From the NCBI GenBank assembly GCA_021773395.1, contig JAJFKB010000010.1:124001-188000 (forward strand): a DNA stretch of 64,000 nucleotides. Direction: 5' to 3'. Below, piece by piece: positions 16,906 through 25,514 of this stretch (positions are counted from its first letter, which is position 1; the number at the start of each line of letters is the position of its first letter). The position numbers and the translations under genes were made by a program. Under the pieces are notes generated by a model, which made no database searches, had not been told where the DNA came from, and worked only from the letters and a program-made list of their open reading frames with translations. This DNA comes from Gammaproteobacteria bacterium. GTDB taxonomy: Bacteria > Pseudomonadota > Gammaproteobacteria > Pseudomonadales > IMCC2047.

Positions 16906-17520
16906 ATGAACAATCCAAACTATAACCCGTTCCATCAAACTACTTTTTTAACGAGCGCCGCACAACTGAAGCAGTGCCCTGAAGATGATGGTCGAGAGGT
17001 CGCCTTTGCTGGCCGCTCCAACGCGGGAAAGTCTAGCGCCATTAATGCTATATCACAGCAAAAAAAACTGGCGAAAACCAGTAAAACGCCCGGGCGCACG
17101 CAGCTTCTAAACTTCTTCGAGGTCAAAAGTAAAGACACGCGAATCGTGGATCTGCCGGGCTATGGTTTTGCGAAGGTGCCACTTGCTCAGAAAAAAAAGT
17201 GGGAGCAGTTTATCGATGAATACTTGCGCAACAGGGAAAGCCTGTATGGACTTTTCCTGATCATGGACATTCGTCACCCATTAACGGATTTTGACAACAT
17301 GATTATCCATTGGACAAACCAGTGCCAACTGGCTACTCATATTTTACTGACAAAATCCGACAAGATGAAGTTTGGGCCAGCGAAAGCTGTCTTGCTCAAA
17401 GTCAGCAAAGCACTGGCGCAGTATCCTCATGTTTCCGCACAACTCTTCTCAGCCACTGATCACCGAGGTGTTGATGTGGCACGCGAACGGCTGGCCACCT
17501 GGCTGCAACTACCTGAGTAA
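16906..17520 (+). CDS. engB: Ribosome biogenesis GTP-binding protein EngB (YihA/YsxC)
   Basis: This essential GTPase of 204 residues assists large ribosomal subunit assembly. All G motifs are seen: G1 GRSNAGKSS (~31-39), G2 TPGRTQ (~60-65), G3 DLPGYGF (~80-86), G4 TKSDK (~147-151) and a G5-like SA at ~177. Length and order are typical. The start ATG at 16906 gives the usual N-terminus ending in FLTSAAQLKQCP. It is convergent with polA across a 478-base gap that contains a predicted small RNA; this is the conserved engB-polA arrangement of gammaproteobacteria. Confidence 0.96.
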   Translation: MNNPNYNPFHQTTFLTSAAQLKQCPEDDGREVAFAGRSNAGKSSAINAISQQKKLAKTSKTPGRTQLLNFFEVKSKDTRIVDLPGYGFAKVPLAQKKKWEQFIDEYLRNRESLYGLFLIMDIRHPLTDFDNMIIHWTNQCQLATHILLTKSDKMKFGPAKAVLLKVSKALAQYPHVSAQLFSATDHRGVDVARERLATWLQLPE

Positions 17521-17556
17521 TTCAATCAACGTCTTTTTACCCGATCCGGTGTGCAT

Positions 17557-17685
17557 AAAAAAACCCCATACACCCTTGGGGGAGACGTATGGGGCGAAGT
17601 TCTCCGGCTCTGCGGGGATGCGTTCCGGAGAGTTTAGACTGATAGGAGGAAAACTTGCTTTTCAGTCGCTGCGTTAGTTAGCAGT
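17557..17685 (-). ncRNA. Predicted ErsA/Spot42-like small RNA between engB and polA
   Basis: In Pseudomonas the small RNA ErsA, and in enterics Spot 42, are encoded between engB and polA on the polA strand. Here the minus strand of that gap has a promoter-like pair (17692-17718), then about 129 bases, then a strong terminator (17557-17594). The ErsA of Pseudomonas is about 130 nt, a good match. The predicted RNA folds into a small stem (GAAAA / TTTTC, 17649-17663), a single-stranded TCCTCCTATC (17641-17650) complementary to Shine-Dalgarno sequences, a 7-bp stem (17601-17607 with 17625-17631) and the terminator. I cannot align it to ErsA from memory, so the call rests on position, promoter type, length and architecture. 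The remaining 280 bases up to polA (17719-17998) show nothing convincing. Confidence 0.7.
17564..17594 (-). terminator. Intrinsic terminator of the predicted small RNA
   Basis: CCCCATAC (17564-17571) pairs with GTATGGGG (17587-17594), with a further CCC/GGG pairing inside. On the minus strand it is followed by seven T residues (17557-17563). Confidence 0.85.
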
Positions 17686-17691
17686 AAAGCT

Positions 17692-17718
17692 TAAGACTAC
17701 CCCTCACAACAAAAGTTC
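17692..17718 (-). promoter_or_regulatory. Extracytoplasmic sigma factor (RpoE/AlgU-type) promoter of the small RNA
   Basis: On the minus strand, GAACTT (17718-17713) and TCTTA (17696-17692) are separated by exactly 16 bases. The AlgU/RpoE consensus is GAACTT, 16-17 bases, TCtgA. In Pseudomonas aeruginosa ErsA is transcribed from such a promoter, which supports both assignments. The predicted first base is near 17685. Confidence 0.65.
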
Positions 17719-17998
17719 AAACCTAAAGCAATCGACTTGCTGGCCCGGATTTTTCGCCAGGCGCCAGGATTTTAACGCAGGGCTTCAGAGCCATTTTAGG
17801 AGTACTGGTGAAATATTCGGGCCTGGCCCTGCCAACACTGCTTAGATTGCCATTATTGTAGCGGAAAAATGTCCACCTGCTCACGAGGAGTGCGGCCTGA
17901 TGATCCCAAATGGGCGAGGAGCATCACCCAGTTACGCTCTTTTGAAGGCCACAAGTTTGGCGGTAACTAGTGTTAACCTGCCCCACCTGTTTTTATTA

Positions 17999-20704
17999 TT
18001 AATGCGCCTCATCCCAGTTAGCGCCAACACCGATATCCACAATGAGCGGCACGTTTAGTTGTACCGTTGTACTCATATATTCTCGTAGTTTCTGCGTTAT
18101 CAATTCCAGTTCTTTTTCCGCAACCTCCAACACCAGCTCATCATGCACCTGCATAATTACGCTCGCCTGAGGTTTGTCCTTTTCCAGCCATTGATCGACC
18201 TGGATCATCGCTTTTTTTATGATATCTGCGGCAGTGCCCTGCATCGGAGCATTAATTGCGGTTCTTTCAGCTGCCTGTCGCCGCATCCCATTTCGCGAGT
18301 TGATTTCCGGCAAATACAGACGCCGCCCAAAGAGCGTTTCCACATAGCCCTTTTCGGCCGCATTGCTGCGAATATTATCCATATATTCGAGTACTCCAGG
18401 GTAACGCTCGAAATAGCGATTGATATAATCCTGCGCCTCTTTGCGTGCAATCCCCAATTGACGCGCCAGACCAAACGCGGACATACCATAGATCAATCCA
18501 AAATTGATCGCTTTCGCACTGCGCCGCTGCTCGCTTGTCACCGCTTCAAATTCTGCACCGAACACTTCTGCAGCCGTAGCACGATGCACGTCCATACCCT
18601 GAGCGAAGGCATCCAACAATCCCAAATCCTGAGACAAGTGCGCCATGATGCGTAATTCAATCTGGGAATAATCGGCAGCCACTATTCGATAGCCGTCCGG
18701 CGCGATAAAAGCCTGGCGTATTTTGCGCCCCTCCTCAGTTCGAATTGGAATATTCTGCAAATTTGGATTCGAGGAAGATAGCCGCCCAGTGGCCGTCACC
18801 GCCTGATGGTAGGAGGTATGTATACGCCCCGTTTTTGGGCAAATTTGTCCTGGTAACTTATCGGTATAGGTCGATTTCAGTTTACTGAGGCTTCGGTACT
18901 CCAGTATTATTTTTGGCAACGGATAATCGAGTGCCAGCTCCTGCAATACAGGCTCAGCGGTAGACGGCTGTCCTTTTGGAGTTTTCTTGAGTATCGGCAA
19001 TTCAAGCTTTTCATAAAAGATGGCCTGCAGCTGTTTCGGCGAACCAAGATTAAACTCCTCTCCAGCCATCTCATAGGCCTGACGCTCTATTTCAGTCAGA
19101 CGAACTTCCAGCTCCTGACTCTGCTTGCCCAGCAGTTTTGCGTCTACCAATGCGCCTTTGCATTCGATACGCGACAACACAGGCACCAGTGGTACTTCAA
19201 TCTCGCGATAAACACTGCGAAGTGTCGAGCATTGTTCCAGCTCGGACTGCATGGCATTGAACAGCCTTAGGGTAATATCCGCATCCTCTGCGGCATAATC
19301 ACCGGCACGCTCTAAATCGACCTGATTAAAGGTTAGCTGCTTGGCTCCTTTACCGGCGACATCTTCAAAATGGATAGTTTCTTCATTAAGCATACGCAGC
19401 GCCAGATTATCCATATCGTGCCGCTGGGTCGAATCGAGCACATAGGATTGCAACATCGTATCCTGCGCAATTCCGGTCAAAGCTACCCCATGATTGGCCA
19501 GCACATTCATATCGTACTTTAAATTCTGCCCGACTTTGAGCTTTTCAGGATCCTCCAGAAAAGGCTTCAGCGCGCCCAGCACAAAATCACCATCCAGCTG
19601 CCTGGGTGCTCCCAGATAATCGTGCCCGATGGGAATATAAGCCGCCTCAAAGGGATCGACCGCAAGCGAAACGCCCACCAATTTCGCCTCCATGTAATTC
19701 AGACTGGTGGTTTCGGTGTCAAACGCGACCAGTTCAGCAGCATCAATTTTTGCCAGCCATTGATTAAACAGCCCCTCATCCAGCACGATCTCATATCTCT
19801 TTTCCTGCTGAGGCTGCTCGGTTTTACCGGTAACTGGCACCTGATCAACAGCCAGCTCTTCCAGCCAGCTCTTAAACTCCAGCTCACTGAACAATTCGAA
19901 CAACCTGGCCTGATCCTTGTCCTGGTGGCATAGCGATTGTGGGCCAACCGCTAAAGCCACATCTGTCTTGATCGTCGCAAGATCATAGGACAGGGGTATT
20001 TGATCAAGTACGGAACGCAAACTCTCACCAACTTTACCGCTTACCTCATCGGCGCGCCCGATAACTTCCTGCAGCGAACCATACTCAGTCAACCACTTGA
20101 CGGCCGTCTTGGGTCCACATTTTGGCACACCAGGAATATTATCCGAGCTATCGCCCACTAGCGCCAGATAATCAATAATACGCTCTGCCGGCACGCCAAA
20201 TTTATCAATAACACCCTGTTTATCAGTCTTGCGGCCATCCATGGTATTGACCAGCGTTACATGATCACTAACCAACTGCGCCATGTCCTTGTCACCGGTT
20301 GAAATCACCGTATCGATCTGCTGCTGCGTCGCCTGGCTCGCCAAGGTGCCAATCACATCGTCAGCTTCAACACCGTCGATCACCAACAAAGGCAATCCCA
20401 TCGCCTCAATAATCTGATGTATCGGCTCGATCTGTTCACGCAAATCATCCGGCATTGGCGGTCGATTCGCTTTATACTCCGGATACATATCGTGACGGAA
20501 GGTTTTTCCTTTGGCATCAAATATCACTGCAACCGGCGAACCGGGATAGTCCGCTAGCAGTCGGCGGATCATGCTGATCACACCTCGCACCGCACCGGTG
20601 GGCTTGTTTTTCGAAGTTCTCAGATCAGGAAGTGCATGGTAGGCCCGGAACAGATAGGAAGACCCATCAACCAGAATCAAGGGTGCTTTATTTATATTTG
20701 GCAT
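17999..20704 (-). CDS. polA: DNA polymerase I
   Basis: The 901-residue repair and Okazaki-fragment polymerase has all three domains. The 5'-3' exonuclease covers ~1-290 (VDGVEADDVIGTLA, STGDKDMAQLV). The 3'-5' proofreading domain (~310-500) keeps its metal ligands: FDTET, NLKYDMN and the YAAEDAD motif. The polymerase domain (~520-901) has motif A DYSQIELRIMAHL, the O-helix RRSAKAINFGLIYG and motif C VHDELVLEV. Length is near the E. coli enzyme (928). It is divergent from a DUF2782 gene and convergent with engB, as in Pseudomonas. Confidence 0.98.
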   Translation of the reverse strand: MPNINKAPLILVDGSSYLFRAYHALPDLRTSKNKPTGAVRGVISMIRRLLADYPGSPVAVIFDAKGKTFRHDMYPEYKANRPPMPDDLREQIEPIHQIIEAMGLPLLVIDGVEADDVIGTLASQATQQQIDTVISTGDKDMAQLVSDHVTLVNTMDGRKTDKQGVIDKFGVPAERIIDYLALVGDSSDNIPGVPKCGPKTAVKWLTEYGSLQEVIGRADEVSGKVGESLRSVLDQIPLSYDLATIKTDVALAVGPQSLCHQDKDQARLFELFSELEFKSWLEELAVDQVPVTGKTEQPQQEKRYEIVLDEGLFNQWLAKIDAAELVAFDTETTSLNYMEAKLVGVSLAVDPFEAAYIPIGHDYLGAPRQLDGDFVLGALKPFLEDPEKLKVGQNLKYDMNVLANHGVALTGIAQDTMLQSYVLDSTQRHDMDNLALRMLNEETIHFEDVAGKGAKQLTFNQVDLERAGDYAAEDADITLRLFNAMQSELEQCSTLRSVYREIEVPLVPVLSRIECKGALVDAKLLGKQSQELEVRLTEIERQAYEMAGEEFNLGSPKQLQAIFYEKLELPILKKTPKGQPSTAEPVLQELALDYPLPKIILEYRSLSKLKSTYTDKLPGQICPKTGRIHTSYHQAVTATGRLSSSNPNLQNIPIRTEEGRKIRQAFIAPDGYRIVAADYSQIELRIMAHLSQDLGLLDAFAQGMDVHRATAAEVFGAEFEAVTSEQRRSAKAINFGLIYGMSAFGLARQLGIARKEAQDYINRYFERYPGVLEYMDNIRSNAAEKGYVETLFGRRLYLPEINSRNGMRRQAAERTAINAPMQGTAADIIKKAMIQVDQWLEKDKPQASVIMQVHDELVLEVAEKELELITQKLREYMSTTVQLNVPLIVDIGVGANWDEAH

Positions 20705-20843
20705 TATATTCTTTGATATAAGTTAAATTCTGAAGGTAGAATGCTGTCTATGATAACTGTGCCACTCGAGAATGAAAGCACTAGTTAAGCGGATTATTTT
20801 GAACCGCAACAATATATCGACTACATTTATTTCAGGTGAACTC

Positions 20844-21131
20844 ATGATTAAGACTATCAGAAACACTCTTTGCATCGCATTGATTAGCGCGCTTCCTCTT
20901 ACCCTGAGCGCCGCACCTGAAGAGGATGCCAGCGAGCCGGATATCGTAATCAAGCAGATGGAAGATAAAACCGTCTATGAATACCGGGTGAATGGGTTTC
21001 TGTATGCCATTAAAATTGTGCCTAAAAAGGGAAAGCCCTACTACCTGGTCGCGGAAGATGGTAGCGATAATTTCATGCGTGTCGATGAACCTCGTTTCAT
21101 CGTACCTAAATGGGAAGTGATTACCTGGTAG
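20844..21131 (+). CDS. DUF2782 periplasmic protein
   Basis: The mature-sized protein of 95 residues has a signal peptide (~1-22, ending ALPLTLSA). It belongs to DUF2782: the VYEYRVNGFLYAIKIVPKKG stretch and the terminal VPKWEVITW are its hallmark. Function unknown; the gene is habitually found beside polA in Pseudomonadales. I chose ATG 20844 over the longer frame from 20772 because it is preceded by AGGTG and begins with a proper signal. Its last 11 bases overlap the convergent acyltransferase gene. Confidence 0.85.
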   Translation: MIKTIRNTLCIALISALPLTLSAAPEEDASEPDIVIKQMEDKTVYEYRVNGFLYAIKIVPKKGKPYYLVAEDGSDNFMRVDEPRFIVPKWEVITW

Positions 21132-22029
21132 CCCTGCCCGAATCCCGCATATGGGTTGCAATCAACTGGTCTTTCTCGAGCCAGAGGCTTGCAACCCACT
21201 CCTGAAATTCTGACCGGAATTGCTCATTCGTCTGGTAATCACCCATTAACAGGTGCGCTGGAACATCACGTTGCTTGACGCGCACCACAACCTTTTCTAT
21301 TCGACCTGAGAGAAAGTGCCAAAACCCCTTGCGGCCCTCTGGATAAACAATCGTCACGTCCACTAGTGCCACTAACTGATCTCCCAGCATGCTAGCCACA
21401 GAGGCAATCCCGCCAGATTTAGGCTTTAACAGATATTGATAAGGGGAGTTTTGACGTGCTTTTTTTTGCTCGGTAAACCGTGTTCCCTCGGCAAAATTAA
21501 CCACAGAAGCCAGCTCTCCCTTTAGCTGTTCACACAAACGCCGGGTTGTTTCGAGATCTTTCCCACGTAACTCAGGGTTATTCGCAAGCTCCTCTTTGCT
21601 ATAACGACGCATAAAAGGGAAATCCAGAGCCCAGCAAGCCACCCCGATAAAGGGTAGCCAGATAAGCACCTTTTTTAGGAAAAACTTAAAAAATGGTACT
21701 TTGCCAATAAGCAGAAACACCAGAATTGGAATATCAGACCAGGATTGATGATTGCAAATCACCAGATAAGAATGCTGTGGCGACAAGCCATCCAAACCTT
21801 CAACATCCCAATTTGGCTTATGAATGTAACGATAAGTTACCGCGTAGGCACGAATCAAAAAATCGCTTATATGCACACAAATACTTGTGCACCGTCGCTT
21901 GACCTGGGCGCTAGGCACAATCCATTTAACTATGGCGATGAGCATCACTGGCGTTAATGCAAGCACTGCGTAGAGAACTACCAAAACAACACAAAGCACT
22001 CCCTTTAAAACGGCCGACACCCTGTTCAT
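21121..22029 (-). CDS. Membrane acyltransferase, PlsC/YihG-like
   Basis: The 302-residue protein has N-terminal membrane helices (~8-35) and the glycerolphosphate acyltransferase motifs: HQSWSD (catalytic HxxxxD, ~94-99), the arginine block FPFMRR (~134-139), and NFAEGTRF (~178-185). This combination and the length match YihG, a membrane-bound lysophosphatidic acid acyltransferase-like enzyme that sets the acyl composition of phospholipids. It lies between DUF2782 and znuA, on the znuA strand with 22 bases between them, so it may be read through from the zinc promoter. Confidence 0.88.
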   Translation of the reverse strand: MNRVSAVLKGVLCVVLVVLYAVLALTPVMLIAIVKWIVPSAQVKRRCTSICVHISDFLIRAYAVTYRYIHKPNWDVEGLDGLSPQHSYLVICNHQSWSDIPILVFLLIGKVPFFKFFLKKVLIWLPFIGVACWALDFPFMRRYSKEELANNPELRGKDLETTRRLCEQLKGELASVVNFAEGTRFTEQKKARQNSPYQYLLKPKSGGIASVASMLGDQLVALVDVTIVYPEGRKGFWHFLSGRIEKVVVRVKQRDVPAHLLMGDYQTNEQFRSEFQEWVASLWLEKDQLIATHMRDSGRATR

Positions 22030-22051
22030 ATGGTCATACGCACCTTTCCAA

Positions 22052-22897
22052 TTAAATACAGCCCATTATCTTTTGTGTGACTCCCTGCAGAAATTGCAGA
22101 TAGGCCTCCGGACCAACCGGCACATCCCCCGCCATAGGGTCAATCATCTGCACCCTCATTTCGGACTCTTTGCTCATTAGCTTTACGATTCGCAGATTGC
22201 TCTCCGGCTCCACCAGCATGCAGCTTATGCGCTCCGTGGCAATTAGCCGGTCTAGCCAAATCAAGTGTTTCGCACCGGGATTCCCCTCCGGATTAATCGC
22301 CACCACCGCACGATGCGAAACACCGTATTCGTCTTCAAAATAGCTATAGGCATCATGGTACACAATATAATTATGCCTGCGTTGCACCACTTCATTTCGA
22401 ATTTTGCCCTCCTGGATCTCAACTGCCTTAATAAAACCAGCGAGATTCGCTTGGTAATCTGGAGCACTTTCTGGATCCATCAATATTAACTTTTTTACGA
22501 TTTCCTGCGCCACCTGAACAGCTTTTTGTCCGCTCAACCAAAGATGCGGGTCAAGATATCCATCCACACGCACGTCAAGTAGCTCTTGCAAATCCACAAC
22601 AACAATATCGCTTTCAAGATTAGCAATCGGTTTGGCCAGATAGTTTTCAGAGGCCTCACCCAGCCAAATAATCAAATCGGCCTGACTCAATCGCCGCATA
22701 TCCGATGGGCGCATGGTGAAATGGTGTGGCGTCGCACCCACAGGCAGCAGTGCTTCGCAGCAATTTCCATCACCCAAGACCGCCTGCGCAATTAACTGCA
22801 ACGGTTTTATACTCGCCAGAACTTGAGGTTGCGCAACCGATTGGCCACTAATCAATAACCAGAGTACAACCCAAAAGAGTGTTTTATAGCTCGCCAT
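22052..22897 (-). CDS. znuA: Zinc ABC transporter, periplasmic binding protein ZnuA
   Basis: The 281-residue protein carries a signal peptide (~1-22) and is the cluster A-I metal-binding type. Metal ligands are expected at the histidines in TPHHFTMRPSD (~56-66), DPHLWLS (~118-124) and the later VSHRAVVAINPEG region (~190-206), plus an acidic residue near the C-terminus. The His-rich loop found in many ZnuA proteins after the first motif is lacking here. It is divergent from zur across a 64-base spacer with a Zur box, so zinc excess should repress it. Confidence 0.93.
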   Translation of the reverse strand: MASYKTLFWVVLWLLISGQSVAQPQVLASIKPLQLIAQAVLGDGNCCEALLPVGATPHHFTMRPSDMRRLSQADLIIWLGEASENYLAKPIANLESDIVVVDLQELLDVRVDGYLDPHLWLSGQKAVQVAQEIVKKLILMDPESAPDYQANLAGFIKAVEIQEGKIRNEVVQRRHNYIVYHDAYSYFEDEYGVSHRAVVAINPEGNPGAKHLIWLDRLIATERISCMLVEPESNLRIVKLMSKESEMRVQMIDPMAGDVPVGPEAYLQFLQGVTQKIMGCI

Positions 22898-22926
22898 TTT
22901 CAGTATTCTATTTCATAAATTAAAAC

Positions 22927-22939
22927 GTTATAATATAAC
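22927..22939. promoter_or_regulatory. Zur operator in the znuA-zur intergenic region
   Basis: GTTATAATATAAC is a perfect odd-length palindrome and equals the core of the gammaproteobacterial Zur box. It lies 30 bases before znuA and 23 before zur, between their divergent starts, so one site can control both transcripts. Confidence 0.9.
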
Positions 22940-22961
22940 AAAATCACACCCATGAGAATAT

Positions 22962-23480
22962 ATGCCGGATTCTGTTAACACACCGATCGCTTGCAGGCCA
23001 CACAACCACAATACCTGTGTTGATAAGGCAATGGCAGCGGCGAAGAGCGCCTGCCAAAAAGCTGGCGCGCGACTGACACCCACTCGCGAGCAGGTTTTAC
23101 TGTTAATCTGGCAAAGCCATAAGCCGCTCGGCGCCTATGACATCATTGACCAGCTTAGCGAACAGATGCGGGCGCTGGGTAAGCGGCAAAAGTCCATCGC
23201 ACCACCGACGGTGTATCGTGCGCTGGACTTTTTACAGGAACTGGGTTTTATACACCGCATCGCCTCTCTAAATGCCTTTGTCGGCTGCAGCATTCATGAC
23301 TCAGCTCACATCAGTCAGTTTCTACTGTGTCGCGACTGCGGCATCGCCATCGAAATTGCATCCAATACCCTGAACCAGGCGATTTATGAAAACGCCTCCG
23401 CCAACGGATTTAGCATTGATACGGAAACCATTGAGGTAAGCGGAAGTTGTGCGCGCTGCAGGGGAGACGCACCCCAATGA
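22962..23480 (+). CDS. zur: Zinc uptake regulator Zur (Fur family)
   Basis: The 172-residue repressor has the Fur layout: winged helix (~25-95, with [14 protein letters not shown] and [11 protein letters not shown]) and a dimerisation/metal domain. The structural zinc site is visible as LLCRDCG (~125-131) with a second pair CARC (~166-169) at the C-terminus. An N-terminal extension with HNHNTC may add a metal ligand. It overlaps znuC by four bases (ATGA), making a zur-znuC-znuB operon opposite znuA, the standard Pseudomonas arrangement. Confidence 0.94.
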   Translation: MPDSVNTPIACRPHNHNTCVDKAMAAAKSACQKAGARLTPTREQVLLLIWQSHKPLGAYDIIDQLSEQMRALGKRQKSIAPPTVYRALDFLQELGFIHRIASLNAFVGCSIHDSAHISQFLLCRDCGIAIEIASNTLNQAIYENASANGFSIDTETIEVSGSCARCRGDAPQ

Positions 23481-24241
23481 ATAGCCCAAAAAAGCTGGTT
23501 GAGATTGACAATATAAACGTAATTCTCGGCGGTAACTGCGTTATTGATCAGGTCAGTCTGAATATCCAAGCAGGCGAAATTGTCACGCTTATAGGTCCCA
23601 ACGGAGCTGGCAAAAGTACTTTAATACGCGCCATTCTTGGGCTGCTAAAGCCATCATCAGGTAAGATCAAAACAGCACCCGGACTGCGTATCGGTTATAT
23701 GCCGCAGCGTTTACAAATGGACAGAACCATTCCGCTGAATGTTCAGCGGTTTCTCAATGTCTGGCGCACCAGAAACTCAATTAGCATTAAGACGGCACTG
23801 AAACATGTTTCTGCGGAGCATTTAGCAATGCGCCCCATGCAGGAAATTTCGGGCGGAGAGTTACAGCGCATCTTGCTCGCAAGGGCGCTACTGCGCAATC
23901 CTCAGCTATTGGTCCTAGACGAGCCGGTGCAGGGTGTCGATATGCAGGGCCAAACCGAACTCTATCAATTGATCCACGAAATTCGAAATCTTTATCATTG
24001 CGCCGTACTCATGGTGTCACACGACCTTCATCTGGTAATGTCCTCAACCGATAGAGTAATCTGCATGAACCACCATATTTGCTGCTCCGGACACCCGGAG
24101 TCAGTGAGCAACGACCCCGCTTACCAAGAGTTGTTTGGTAAAGAGGCGGTCGAATCAATCGCCCTTTATGCCCATCATCACGACCACAGTCATGATGATA
24201 CCGGAAAGGTTGTGGATCATTCGGAGCACTTGCATGGCTGA
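23477..24241 (+). CDS. znuC: Zinc ABC transporter ATPase ZnuC
   Basis: The 254-residue ATPase has Walker [10 protein letters not shown] (~37-45), the ABC signature [13 protein letters not shown] and Walker [13 protein letters not shown]. The C-terminus is histidine-rich (HHHDHSHDD, then HSEHLHG), fitting a zinc-handling role. I start it at ATG 23477, overlapping the zur stop, rather than at the longer frame inside zur. It ends eight bases inside znuB, so the genes are translationally coupled. Confidence 0.95.
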   Translation: MNSPKKLVEIDNINVILGGNCVIDQVSLNIQAGEIVTLIGPNGAGKSTLIRAILGLLKPSSGKIKTAPGLRIGYMPQRLQMDRTIPLNVQRFLNVWRTRNSISIKTALKHVSAEHLAMRPMQEISGGELQRILLARALLRNPQLLVLDEPVQGVDMQGQTELYQLIHEIRNLYHCAVLMVSHDLHLVMSSTDRVICMNHHICCSGHPESVSNDPAYQELFGKEAVESIALYAHHHDHSHDDTGKVVDHSEHLHG

Positions 24242-25043
24242 TTTTATTTGGCACGCGCTGCTGGCGGGTATCGGGGTCGCACTCATCGCCGGGCCACTCG
24301 GTTCCTTCGTAGTATGGCGACGCATGTCTTACTTTGGCGACACCCTTGCTCATTCCGCATTGCTGGGAATTGCCCTGGGTATCGCACTGGATATGAACCT
24401 CAATATTGCTGTAATCATTTGCTGCGTCCTCATTGCTGTAACACTGGTCTTTCTGCAACAACACCGCTTTATCTCAACCGATACACTATTGGGCATACTG
24501 GCACACAGCACTCTATCTCTCGGGCTCATTAGTATCGGCTTGCTGGGAGTGCGAGTTGATATACTCTCCTATCTTTTCGGCGACCTGCTTACGGTAACCA
24601 ATAGTGAGCTGATCTGGATATTTACTGGCACTGTTGCGGTCTCCACATTATTAATTATTTTTTGGCGGCCACTGTTAGCGATCACCATAGACGAAGAGAT
24701 GGCGCAAGCGGAGGGCTACCCTGTCACCCTGATCAGACTGTTGCTGATGCTGCTGATGGCCATCGTGATCGCTGTAGCCATGAAAATTGTTGGAGTGCTG
24801 TTAATTACTTCACTCATGATTATCCCTGCTGCCGCCGCTCGCCGTCTCACCAAAAGTCCGGAAAGCATGGCGCTGACTGCGAGTGTTCTGGGTTGTATTG
24901 CCGTAATTCTGGGAATTCTGGCTTCTGTAGAATGGGATACTGCGACCGGCCCTTCCATTGTATTGGCAGCGGCCGTTGTATTTGTTGGATGCTATCTGAT
25001 CCCTACCCATTATTTGGGTAAGCCTAAGGGAGAAGCCGGCTAG
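24234..25043 (+). CDS. znuB: Zinc ABC transporter permease ZnuB
   Basis: The 269-residue inner membrane protein has about eight hydrophobic helices and the ABC-3 permease family pattern, such as [20 protein letters not shown] near the N-terminus and [17 protein letters not shown] in the later cytoplasmic/membrane loop. It forms the pore for zinc delivered by ZnuA. ATG 24234 gives the usual [12 protein letters not shown] start; a longer in-frame frame from 24135 would run through the znuC 3' end and is rejected. It ends convergent to a RidA-like gene, five bases away. Confidence 0.95.
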   Translation: MADFIWHALLAGIGVALIAGPLGSFVVWRRMSYFGDTLAHSALLGIALGIALDMNLNIAVIICCVLIAVTLVFLQQHRFISTDTLLGILAHSTLSLGLISIGLLGVRVDILSYLFGDLLTVTNSELIWIFTGTVAVSTLLIIFWRPLLAITIDEEMAQAEGYPVTLIRLLLMLLMAIVIAVAMKIVGVLLITSLMIIPAAAARRLTKSPESMALTASVLGCIAVILGILASVEWDTATGPSIVLAAAVVFVGCYLIPTHYLGKPKGEAG

Positions 25044-25048
25044 TAACG

Positions 25049-25501
25049 CTATTTAGCAACAGCCGCCATACATTCCAGCTCAACGCGCGCATCCACAGCC
25101 AAACCATTGGCCGCAAAAGCGCTGCGCGCGGGATAGGGCGGCGAAAAATAGCGGGTATAGACCTCATTAAAGGCCGCCCACTCTTTGATATCGGCCAGCA
25201 TGACAGTGCATTTCACAACATCCGCCAGCGAATAACCATGCGCCTGAAGGCTAGTCTTAATATTTTCCAGTGTCTGTTCCGTTTCCCCCCTGACACCTCC
25301 TTCAGCGAGCTTAAACGTTCCAGGCAAAACCCCTATTTGCCCAGAGAGATAAAGCGTATCTCCTACCCTGACCGCCTCGGAGAATGGCAATCCCGCAGGA
25401 GAAACTTTACCTGAATTCAGGAATTCTATCCTTCCCTCTGCTGACAGCAGCGCGGCACCACTCAACAAGCAACAGATCAATATCCACTTGGTATGACACA
25501 T
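25049..25501 (-). CDS. RidA/YjgF family protein with an export signal
   Basis: RidA proteins deaminate reactive enamine/imine intermediates and are normally cytosolic, about 130 residues. This one has 150 residues and begins with a hydrophobic leader (WILICCLLSGAALLSA), so it should be exported. The family core is complete: FSEAVRVGDTLYLSGQIG, the TLENIKTSL helix and the substrate-binding arginine in YPARSAF; the conserved terminal VELECMAAV is present. Start ATG 25501 is chosen over 25531 because AGGAC lies upstream and the overlap with sco1 disappears. It is the last gene of the oxidase-assembly strand. A periplasmic RidA is unusual. Confidence 0.87.
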   Translation of the reverse strand: MCHTKWILICCLLSGAALLSAEGRIEFLNSGKVSPAGLPFSEAVRVGDTLYLSGQIGVLPGTFKLAEGGVRGETEQTLENIKTSLQAHGYSLADVVKCTVMLADIKEWAAFNEVYTRYFSPPYPARSAFAANGLAVDARVELECMAAVAK

Positions 25502-25514
25502 TGTAATTGTCCTA

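Noticed and set aside
17719-17998. A second small RNA or gene between the predicted ErsA promoter and polA
   Set aside because: Short local repeats and a GC-rich hairpin are seen, but no promoter-terminator pair or open frame is convincing.
23447-23476. Longer start of znuC inside zur
   Set aside because: The ATG at 23477 overlaps the zur stop in the usual ATGA manner and gives the standard ZnuC N-terminus.
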